Below, piece by piece: positions 37,760-45,010 of a DNA stretch of 64,000 bases (its first letter is position 1; the number at the start of each line of letters is the position of its first letter). The stretch is from assembly GCA_023425645.1 (NCBI GenBank), contig JAFACG010000006.1:36691-100690 (forward strand), read 5' to 3'. This DNA comes from Pseudomonadota bacterium. GTDB taxonomy: Bacteria > Pseudomonadota > Gammaproteobacteria > Burkholderiales > Burkholderiaceae_B. The translations under genes and the position numbers were made by a program. The notes under the pieces were generated by a model that did not search any database, was not told the DNA's origin, and saw nothing but the letters and a program-made list of their open reading frames with translations.

Positions 37760-38464
37760 ATGAAGCGTATGCTTTCCCGAATCGTTGTCGCAAGCAGCCT
37801 GACGATGGCTTGCTCTGTGGTTTTTACCGCTAACGTGGCAAATGCAGCTGGTCTGCCCAAACCCGATGCCGCCAAGGGCGAGCAGCTCTACCTCAAGGGG
37901 GAGATGTCGCGCGGCGTGCTGGCCTGTGTGTCCTGTCACGGGGATGCGGGCAACAGCACCATCCCGGCGAATCCGTCGCTGGCGCATCAGCCCTACGAAT
38001 ACCTCGTCAAGCAGCTGCATGACTTCCGCGCCAAGGATGAGAAGTCCGTGCCGACCCGTCGCGGCCCTGATGGCGCCAATACCCTGATGACCGCCATCGC
38101 CGGCGGCATGACCGAAGACGAAATTCGCGACGTCGCCTTCTACCTCTCCACCCAGTCCGTGGATTGGGACAAGGCCGCCAACGCCACCAAGGAAGACACC
38201 ATGGAGCGCGGCCAGAAGATCTGGCGCGGCGGCCTGCCCGAGCGCGGCGTGGCTGCCTGCGCCGCCTGCCACTCGCCCGACGGCGCCGGCATGCCCGGCC
38301 AGTTCCCGCGCCTGGCCGGCCAGCACGCTTCCTACATCGCCGAGCAGCTCAAGCTGTTCCGCAGCGGCGATCGCGCCAACGGCCCGATGATGCACGACAT
38401 CGCCGACCGCATGTCCGACGCCGACATAGCGGCGGTAGCCGATTTCGCAGCAGGCCTGCGTTAA
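37760..38464 (+). CDS. Dihaem cytochrome c4
   Basis: 234 residues. A Sec signal peptide (cleavage probably after VANA) precedes two cytochrome c domains with haem motifs CVSCH and CAACH, and distal methionines in GGMTEDEIRD-type and NGPMMHDIAD segments. Cytochrome c4 carries electrons to terminal oxidases in the periplasm. GAGG lies 6 nt upstream of the ATG. Its maturation depends on the ResB-CcsB pair just downstream. Confidence 0.92.
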   Translation: MKRMLSRIVVASSLTMACSVVFTANVANAAGLPKPDAAKGEQLYLKGEMSRGVLACVSCHGDAGNSTIPANPSLAHQPYEYLVKQLHDFRAKDEKSVPTRRGPDGANTLMTAIAGGMTEDEIRDVAFYLSTQSVDWDKAANATKEDTMERGQKIWRGGLPERGVAACAACHSPDGAGMPGQFPRLAGQHASYIAEQLKLFRSGDRANGPMMHDIADRMSDADIAAVADFAAGLR

Positions 38465-38471
38465 TAGCCAA

Positions 38472-38495
38472 AGGGGGCCGACGGCCCCTTTTTTT
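38472..38495 (+). terminator. Intrinsic terminator of the cytochrome c4 gene
   Basis: AGGGGGCC, loop GAC, GGCCCCTT, then seven T in all; 7 nt after the stop codon. Confidence 0.88.
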
Positions 38496-38681
38496 GACGC
38501 CGGGAGCATGTCTCCCGGCCGTCCCCCGGTCCTGCCCAGGTTCCGGGAGGGAGCCGCAGCCCTCTGACCGCAACGGCGCGCCCGCTTGCCGGTCCTGCAT
38601 CGGGTACTGGCGTTTGCCTTTTGTCATGTGGGGAACCTTTGCCCGCTTCGCGCATCCAACGTCAGGATGTCTCCGGTGACC
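38496..38681. other. Gene-free spacer between cytochrome c4 terminator and element B
   Basis: No frame here has a ribosome binding site or family resemblance, and I see no clear promoter. A transcription start for resB and element B must lie here or in the first part of element B. Confidence 0.5.
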
Positions 38682-38802
38682 ACGCGCTTTCGCATCAGTT
38701 TCGCCGTCCACGGCGAGGTTGAGCGAGGCGGCATGGATACGGCGCCGCAAGCGCCCCTGTATCGTGGCGAAGCAACTCCGGCCGCATGGCCGGGGCTTCT
38801 TC
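38682..38802 (+). promoter_or_regulatory. Structured repeat element, copy B
   Basis: Related to copies A and C. Helix 1: TCGCCG/CGGCGA (38701-38716). Helix 2: GATAC/GTATC outer and GGCGC/GCGCC inner around CGCAA (38736-38763), with a 3-nt bulge CCT. Linker GTGGCGAAG. Helix 3: CCGGCC/GGCCGG core around GCAT (38778-38793), extended imperfectly by CTTCTTC. It starts ACGCGC like copy A and ends 29 nt before the resB start. Confidence 0.6.
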
Positions 38803-38831
38803 AATCCGCCCACTTCTTAAGATAGACGTTT

Positions 38832-40874
38832 GTGAAAAAAGTATCTTCCACGCGCCGTTTTGCCGCTGATTTCTTCGAGTTGCTGGGTTCGATGCGTTTT
38901 GCCATCAGCCTGCTGATGTTCATCTGCGTCGCCAGCCTGATCGGCACGGTGCTGGCGCAGAACCAGCCGGCCAATACCTATATTGACCAATTCGGGCCCT
39001 ACTGGTTCGAGCTGTTCGACCATTTTTCCATCTGGTCCGTCTACAACAGCGGCTGGTTCCTGGTCATCATGGCCTTTCTGGTGGTCTCCACCACCTTGTG
39101 CGTTTTACGCAACGCCCCGAAGATGGTCCGCGACATGCGCGCCTTCAAGGAGCATGTGCGCGGCGGCAGCCTGAAGGCCTTTCCGCATCGGGTGGAGCTG
39201 AACAGCGCCGGCGCGCCAGAGCACAGCCGCGAACAGGTGCAGGGCTGGCTGCAGGCTCATGGCTATGCGGTGCGGGTAAGGCGCGACGAGGACGGCAGCA
39301 TGATGGTGGCGGCCAAGAAGGGCAGCGCCAACAAGCTGGGCTACATCTTCGCCCACCTGGCCATCGTGGTCATCTGCGTGGGCGGGCTGCTGGACAGCGA
39401 ACTGCCGGTGCGCCTGCAGGTCTGGCTGGGCGGCAAACAGCCCATCACCGAAAACATGCTGATCTCCCAGGTGCCCGATTCGGGCCGCCTGGCATTGGGC
39501 AATCCCAGTTTCCGCGCCAATATGCTGGTGCCCGAGGGCGCGCGCACAGCCTCGGCCGTGATCAATTCCGGCGAAGGCGTGCTGGTCCAGCCCCTGCCTT
39601 TCGCGCTGCAGCTCAAGCGCTTCCTGGTCGAATACTATTCCACGGGCATGCCCAGCAGCTTCAAGAGCGAAGTGGAGGTCACCGACCCGGCCACCGGGGA
39701 AACCTTCGAGCGCACCATCCAGGTCAACGAACCGCTGCGCTACAAGGGCGTCACGGTCTACCAGTCGGGCTTTGACGACGGCGGCAGCCGCCTGACCCTG
39801 GCCGGCTATCCACTGGCCGGCTCCAGCAGCAAGCCCTTCGAATTGAAGGGCACCGTGGGCGAGAAAGCCGTCATCACGGCCCAGGAAAGTCCCGACGCCC
39901 AGCCCCTGACCGTGCAGTTCACCGAATTGCGGCCCATCAACGTGGAGAATCTGTCCGAGGGCGATCCCCAGCCCAAGGCCATGATCGAGCACGTGGCCGC
40001 CGTGACCGGCAGCGCCGCCAACAGCAGGAACGAACACCTGAAGAATGTCGGCCCCAGCGTCAGCTACCGCATCATCGACCAGCAAGGGCAGGCGCGCGAG
40101 TTCGTCAACTACATGATGCCCGTGGAGCTGGACGGCACGCTGGTCTTTCTGGCCGGGATGCGCAATTCCCCTGCTGAATCCTTCCGCTACGTGCGCCTGC
40201 CGGCCGATGCCAACCGCTCCCTGAAGGAGTTCATGGACGTGCGCGCCGCCACCCAGGATCCGGCCATGGTGGAGAAGGCTGCCGAACGTTTCGCGCAGCG
40301 GAACTCTTCCTCGCCCGAACAGAAGGAGCTGATGCTGGCCGCCGCCCGGACCTCGCTCCAGGCCTTTACGCGCGCGGGTTTTGACGGCATCATTGGTCGT
40401 GTGCCCGAGGCGGAACGCGAACGCATTCTCAGCTTCGCCGTTCCCATGATCCAGCTCACGCTCACCGAATTGCGCGACCTGGTGCGGCAGCAGCAAGGCT
40501 TGCCCGAACTGGATTACAGCCAGGAAAACAACGAGGCCAACCGCTGGATCCAGTCCGCGGTTCTGGCTTTCGCCAATCTTCCCAACTATCCCGCTCCGGT
40601 CATGCTGACGCTGGACAGTTTCGAGCAGGTGCAGGCCAGTGTCTTCCAGGTGGCGCGCAGCCCCGGCATGTACACGGTATACCTGGGGTGTCTGTTTCTC
40701 ATCATTGGCGTGTTCTCGATGTTCTACATCCGGGACCGTCGCGTGTGGGTCTGGATACGTCCGCACGAGCAGGGCAGCAGCCTGATGGCTGCAATGACGT
40801 CGCAACGTCGCAACTTGGACTTCAACCTCGAATTTGACCGCCTCCAGGAGGCGTTCAAGCGGCTCTCTGTCTGA
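38832..40874 (+). CDS. resB: System II cytochrome c biogenesis protein ResB (Ccs1)
   Basis: 680 residues from a GTG start. There are three membrane segments near the N-terminus (for example MRFAISLLMFICVASLIGTV and WFLVIMAFLVVSTTLCVL), one after about residue 170 (LGYIFAHLAIVVICVGGLL), a large periplasmic domain, and a last helix (VYLGCLFLIIGVFSMFYI). ResB works with CcsB to deliver haem and ligate it to CxxCH apocytochromes. It lies 12 nt before ccsB. Cytochrome c4 upstream is a likely client; element B occupies the leader. Confidence 0.93.
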   Translation: MKKVSSTRRFAADFFELLGSMRFAISLLMFICVASLIGTVLAQNQPANTYIDQFGPYWFELFDHFSIWSVYNSGWFLVIMAFLVVSTTLCVLRNAPKMVRDMRAFKEHVRGGSLKAFPHRVELNSAGAPEHSREQVQGWLQAHGYAVRVRRDEDGSMMVAAKKGSANKLGYIFAHLAIVVICVGGLLDSELPVRLQVWLGGKQPITENMLISQVPDSGRLALGNPSFRANMLVPEGARTASAVINSGEGVLVQPLPFALQLKRFLVEYYSTGMPSSFKSEVEVTDPATGETFERTIQVNEPLRYKGVTVYQSGFDDGGSRLTLAGYPLAGSSSKPFELKGTVGEKAVITAQESPDAQPLTVQFTELRPINVENLSEGDPQPKAMIEHVAAVTGSAANSRNEHLKNVGPSVSYRIIDQQGQAREFVNYMMPVELDGTLVFLAGMRNSPAESFRYVRLPADANRSLKEFMDVRAATQDPAMVEKAAERFAQRNSSSPEQKELMLAAARTSLQAFTRAGFDGIIGRVPEAERERILSFAVPMIQLTLTELRDLVRQQQGLPELDYSQENNEANRWIQSAVLAFANLPNYPAPVMLTLDSFEQVQASVFQVARSPGMYTVYLGCLFLIIGVFSMFYIRDRRVWVWIRPHEQGSSLMAAMTSQRRNLDFNLEFDRLQEAFKRLSV

Positions 40875-40886
40875 CAAGGTGTAGCT

Positions 40887-42245
40887 ATGGCGCAGACTCT
40901 CTCCTCGGCCACCCCGACCATGTGGCACGACAACATCGCCTCCAGCGGCGATCGCCGCGGCATCCGCGGTCGTCCCGACTGGACCGACCTACTTTATTTC
41001 GTCCTGCTGGCGGCGGGCGCGGCCTACGCGCTCAATACCTACAGCGACAGCATGGACTACTACGAAAAGATCATCCTGGTGGGCTTCGTGCCGTTCGTCG
41101 CCTGGCTGGGCTGGCTCTGGCGCCCCCTGCGCACCATCACCGTGGCCTGCGGCCTGACGGCCCTGCTGGCCATCTGGCTCTACAGTACGGGCGGCGGCCT
41201 CATCAACGGGGACATCCAGAAGGCCGATTCCGTCTTTCTGCTCAAGTACCTGCTGTCGTCCCAGTCCGCCATCCTCTGGATGTGCGCCCTGTTCGTCCTG
41301 GCCACGGTGCTGTACTGGGTGGGTTTCTTCAGCGACACGGCCGCCTGGATGGGTTCGGGCCTGACCTGGGCGGCTGTCTACGCCGGCACCACGGGGCTGC
41401 TGGTGCGCTGGCGCGAGGGCCATCTGCTCGGTCCGGACATCGGCCACATCCCGGTCAGCAACCTGTACGAAGTCTTCGTGCTGCTGGCCTTGATCACCGC
41501 GCTGTTCTACCTGTACTACGAGCGCCGCTACAACACGCGCGCCCTGGGCGGCTTCGTGCTGCTGGCCATCAGCTCGCTGGTCATCTTCCTGCTGTGGTAT
41601 TCCTTCGCGCGCGACGCGCACCAGATCCAGCCCCTGGTGCCCGCCCTGAAAAGCTGGTGGATGAAGCTGCACGTGCCGGCCAACTTCATCGGCTACGGCA
41701 CCTTCTCGCTGGCCGCCATGGTGGGCTTTGCCTACCTGGTCAAGGAAAACGGCGAAACCCGCTCGCGCGGCAAGCTGGTCCCCTTGTTCGTGCTGGGCGC
41801 CATCCTCTGTGCCGAGCCCATGATCTTCGGCTCGCGTGAACTGTCCCTGACCTGGATGCTGTATTTCGGCCTGGGCAGCATCATCGTGGGCACCATTCTG
41901 TATTTCCGCGGTCCGATCTCGCGCAAGCTGCCTGCGCTGGAGGTGCTGGACGACATCATGTATCGCGCCATCGCCGTGGGCTTTGCCTTCTTCACCGTGG
42001 CGACCGTGCTGGGCGCGCTGTGGGCCGCCGACGCCTGGGGCACATATTGGCAATGGGACCCCAAGGAAACCTGGGCTCTGATCGTCTGGCTGAACTACGC
42101 CGCCTGGCTGCACATGCGCCTGCTCAAGGGCCTGCGCGGCACCATGGCCGCCTATTGGGCGCTGGCCGGCCTGCTGATCACCAGCTTCGCCTTCCTGGGC
42201 GTGAACATGTTCCTGTCGGGCTTGCACTCCTATGGCGCCTTGTAG
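40887..42245 (+). CDS. ccsB: System II cytochrome c biogenesis protein CcsB/ResC (CcsA superfamily)
   Basis: 452 residues with multiple membrane helices and the tryptophan-rich haem-handling WWD signature WGTYWQWDPKETWALIVW. Conserved histidines flank it (for example HVPANFIGYG and AAWLHMRLLK). Together with ResB it exports haem and attaches it to apocytochromes. It is the last gene of the resB-ccsB pair and is followed by an intrinsic terminator. Confidence 0.94.
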   Translation: MAQTLSSATPTMWHDNIASSGDRRGIRGRPDWTDLLYFVLLAAGAAYALNTYSDSMDYYEKIILVGFVPFVAWLGWLWRPLRTITVACGLTALLAIWLYSTGGGLINGDIQKADSVFLLKYLLSSQSAILWMCALFVLATVLYWVGFFSDTAAWMGSGLTWAAVYAGTTGLLVRWREGHLLGPDIGHIPVSNLYEVFVLLALITALFYLYYERRYNTRALGGFVLLAISSLVIFLLWYSFARDAHQIQPLVPALKSWWMKLHVPANFIGYGTFSLAAMVGFAYLVKENGETRSRGKLVPLFVLGAILCAEPMIFGSRELSLTWMLYFGLGSIIVGTILYFRGPISRKLPALEVLDDIMYRAIAVGFAFFTVATVLGALWAADAWGTYWQWDPKETWALIVWLNYAAWLHMRLLKGLRGTMAAYWALAGLLITSFAFLGVNMFLSGLHSYGAL

Positions 42246-42270
42246 GCCGGCTAGGCATTGTGCAAGAAAA

Positions 42271-42300
42271 AACCCGCAACTTCAGTTGCGGGTTTTTTTT
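42271..42300 (+). terminator. Intrinsic terminator after ccsB
   Basis: AACCCGCAAC, loop TTCA, GTTGCGGGTT, then eight T. Marks the left boundary of the mobile islet region. Confidence 0.93.
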
Positions 42301-42476
42301 GTTTCACGATGACTCCAGTACCGCAATTCGCTGGGCTACGCCAAGGCTCGATAGAGCAGGTTTATCAATCACTTAGGCGAGTTCAACATATGCCGGGGCT
42401 TTCCGAAACTTGTCCCAGCTTCCCCTCGCGTGGCTCCTATGCGGCTCTTGGAAGCCAAGCTTTCCGAGGAGTCATC

Positions 42477-43631
42477 ATGGCGAAGATCAAGCTCACCAAG
42501 TCCGCAGTCGATGCGGCACAATCTCAAGACAAGGCCATCGAACTGCGGGATACCGTGGTGCCTGGCTTCCTGTGCAAGATCACCCCGGCGGGCCGCAAGC
42601 CCGCCCTGGGCCAATACGGGGAACTAACCGTCGATCAGGCACGCACGATGGCGCAGGAGCGGCTGGCCGAAGTACGCAAGGGCGGCGACCCCAGCGCGGC
42701 CAAGAACGCCGCCCACAAGGTATCGATCATGAAGGAGTATGGCCACACCTTCATGGAGAACTACTCCAAGCAGCGCAGCAAGCCCGGCACGCAGCGTGGC
42801 TATCAGGGCGTGATTGACCGCTGCATCATCCCGATCATGGGCCGGATGAAGGTGCAGGACGTGAAGCGCCCGGACCTGGCTGCGCTGATGAAGAAGCTGG
42901 CCTACAAACAGGCCGAGGCCAACCGCACCTTCGGCGTGCTGCGCAAGATGTTCAACCCGGCCGAAGTGTGGGGACTGCGCCCTGACGGCACGAATTCGTG
43001 CCGCCACGTTCCGATGTACCCGCCGGACAAGGAAACCCGGCTCATCGTAGACGATGAACTGGCGCGGATCTTCCGTCACCTGAAGCATCTGGAGGCGAAA
43101 GGGCTGGAGAACTATGTCATCCCGCTGGCGATTCGCCTGCAATTCGAGCTTGCGGCCCGCCGCTCCGAAATTTGCCCTTTGGAGCGGGACCGGGTTGATC
43201 TGGAGAAGCGCCGCGTCGTCTGGCCTGACAGCAAGACCGGCGGTATTTCCAAGCCCATGAGCGAGGAAGCCTATCGGTTGCTTTCGACGGCACCGCGCCG
43301 GGAAGGCTGCCCCTACGTCCTGCCGTCGCCCAATGATCCGACTCGGCACATGACCCACGGCGAACACTATGGCGGCTGGACGCGCGTGCTCAAGGTCGCT
43401 GGCGTGCCGCACGTCGGCACGCACGACATCCGACACAGGGCGACGATCGACATTGCCAACTCAGGCGTGCCAACCAAGGTGGGCATTAAGCTCACAGGCC
43501 ATGAGACCGTGGCGATGTTTATGCACTATGTTCATACCGAGGACAAGCCGGTGCGGGATGCGGCCGAACTGGTGGCGAATCGGCGGCTGGCGATCACCGG
43601 GGCATCCCGTTCTATGGAGGTGACAGCATGA
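42477..43631 (+). CDS. Tyrosine-type site-specific recombinase (phage/island integrase)
   Basis: 384 residues from ATG 42477, which has GAGGAG upstream. The N-terminal part is an arm-binding DUF4102-like domain, followed by the core-binding domain and the catalytic domain. Catalytic residues are R228 (ARRSEI), H316-D-I-R319, the H of LTGHETVAMF, and the nucleophile Tyr in MHYVHTEDK, so it looks active. In the N-domain, TPAGRKPALGQYGEL appears shorter than related integrases, in which about a dozen residues lie between the two Arg-Lys pairs. Its stop overlaps the yhcG start by 4 nt. Confidence 0.9.
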   Translation: MAKIKLTKSAVDAAQSQDKAIELRDTVVPGFLCKITPAGRKPALGQYGELTVDQARTMAQERLAEVRKGGDPSAAKNAAHKVSIMKEYGHTFMENYSKQRSKPGTQRGYQGVIDRCIIPIMGRMKVQDVKRPDLAALMKKLAYKQAEANRTFGVLRKMFNPAEVWGLRPDGTNSCRHVPMYPPDKETRLIVDDELARIFRHLKHLEAKGLENYVIPLAIRLQFELAARRSEICPLERDRVDLEKRRVVWPDSKTGGISKPMSEEAYRLLSTAPRREGCPYVLPSPNDPTRHMTHGEHYGGWTRVLKVAGVPHVGTHDIRHRATIDIANSGVPTKVGIKLTGHETVAMFMHYVHTEDKPVRDAAELVANRRLAITGASRSMEVTA

Positions 43632-44794
43632 CAAGGAAGACGCCCGTGGCAACGCGGAAACCTGCTGCCCTACCGGCTGGCTATGCCGGCATCCACAGCG
43701 GCATCGTGGAACTGCTGGATGCGGCGCGCTGGGCAGCGGCGCGCAGCGTCAATGCGCTGATGACGGCCAGCTATTGGGAGATTGGCCGTCGGATCGTCGA
43801 AGCCGAGCAGAAAGGCAGGCGGCGGGCCGGTTACGGCGAGCAATTGATGATGCGGTTGTCTGCCGATCTGACGGCTCGATTCGGGCGCGGCTTTGGCGTA
43901 AACAACCTGGAGAGCATGCGGCGTTTCTTCCTTGCATACCCCCAGCCCGAGATTTCCCAGACACTGTCTGGGAAATTGGGAAATGAGTCGCTTGTCGAGA
44001 AATCCCAGACAGTGTCTCGGAAATTCGACCTCTCCGAACTGTCCCAAGTCTTCACTCTGCCATGGTCGGCCTATGTCCGGCTGCTGTCGGTCAAGGATGA
44101 TCATGCCCGTCGGTTCTACGAGGCCGAGGCGCTGCGCGGTGGCTGGAGCGTGCGCCAGCTCGATCGGCAGATCAGTAGCCAGTTCTATGAACGCACGGCC
44201 TTGTCCAAAGACAAGGCAGCGATGCTGGTCAAGGGTTCGGTGCCCAAAGCCGAGGATGTCGTCACGCCCAATGACGCGATCAAAGACCCGTATGTGCTGG
44301 AGTTCCTCGACCTGAAGGATCAGTATTCGGAATCCGATCTGGAAGCGGCCTTGATCCAGCGCTTGGAAGACTTCCTGCTGGAGCTGGGGGAAGGCTTCAC
44401 CTTCATCGGAAGGCAGCGGCGCTTGCGCATCGACCAGACCTGGTATCGGGTCGATCTGTTGTTCTTCCATCGCAAGCTGCGCTGCCTGGTCATCATCGAT
44501 CTGAAGCTGGGCAGCCTGACCCATGCCGATGTGGGGCAGATGCACATGTACTGCAACTATGCCAAGGAGCATTGGGCCTACCCGGGCGAGAACCCGCCGG
44601 TGGGTCTGATTCTGTGCGCTGACAAGGGCCATGCCCTGGCGCGGTATGCGCTGGATGGCTTGCCGAACAAGGTGATGGCGGCGAACTATCGGACGGTGCT
44701 GCCGGAGGCCGAGTTGCTACAAAAGGAACTGGAGAACACGCGGCGTCTACTCGAATCTCGCGGAGCGCTGCCCCCAAAGGATGCCAATCCATAG
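43628..44794 (+). CDS. DUF1016/YhcG family PDDEXK nuclease
   Basis: 388 residues. The N-terminal DUF1016 helical domain includes ASYWEIGRRIVEAEQKG and YGEQLMMRLSADLTARFGRG; the C-terminal YhcG domain is a PD-(D/E)XK nuclease fold, with RVDLLFFHRKLRCLVIIDLK supplying the acidic and lysine residues, followed by GQMHMYCNYAKEHW. Members often occur in integrase-borne islets and have been suggested to act in defence or DNA processing; the substrate is unknown. It is translationally coupled to the recombinase. Residues about 108-135 contain a repeated ISQT.S pattern encoded by palindromic DNA (43952-43976). Confidence 0.88.
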   Translation: MTRKTPVATRKPAALPAGYAGIHSGIVELLDAARWAAARSVNALMTASYWEIGRRIVEAEQKGRRRAGYGEQLMMRLSADLTARFGRGFGVNNLESMRRFFLAYPQPEISQTLSGKLGNESLVEKSQTVSRKFDLSELSQVFTLPWSAYVRLLSVKDDHARRFYEAEALRGGWSVRQLDRQISSQFYERTALSKDKAAMLVKGSVPKAEDVVTPNDAIKDPYVLEFLDLKDQYSESDLEAALIQRLEDFLLELGEGFTFIGRQRRLRIDQTWYRVDLLFFHRKLRCLVIIDLKLGSLTHADVGQMHMYCNYAKEHWAYPGENPPVGLILCADKGHALARYALDGLPNKVMAANYRTVLPEAELLQKELENTRRLLESRGALPPKDANP

Positions 44795-45010
44795 TCGTGC
44801 GTTCCGGCGTTTCGCCGTTGGGCTCTCTGGCTAGCGCCGCGCGCTTCGTGTCGAATCACAGCCATGCGGCGCTGATTCTTAGCCCCCGATGTTACGATCC
44901 CGCAAAGCGGCTAGAAGTAGAGCTAAACCAGTGTCCCGTATAGTTTTTCTATCACCAAGCTGTTTTCATTAAAAGCTTGACGCCGGACTTTTTTTACCTC
45001 CAAACCGGGC
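44795..45010. other. Gene-free right flank of the islet
   Basis: 216 nt between yhcG and the GGDEF-EAL stop without a supported gene. It becomes AT-rich after 44,920. AAGCT at 44,958 and AGCTT at 44,975 could form a weak hairpin. This stretch should contain the right attachment site if the islet integrated here. Confidence 0.4.

Larger units (their letters stand above)
42301..45010. mobile_element. Small integrative islet (recombinase plus YhcG nuclease)
   Basis: Two coupled accessory genes, a tyrosine recombinase and a DUF1016 protein, sit between the core genes ccsB and the GGDEF-EAL gene, flanked by gene-free stretches of about 180 and 215 nt. The flanking code is less GC-rich than the neighbours, especially 44,890-45,000. 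I found no tRNA and no obvious direct repeat, so att sites and exact ends are undefined. Confidence 0.55.

Noticed and set aside
42301..42476. tRNA or tmRNA as integration target of the islet
   Set aside because: No cloverleaf or CCA-type 3' end could be drawn in this stretch or in the right flank.
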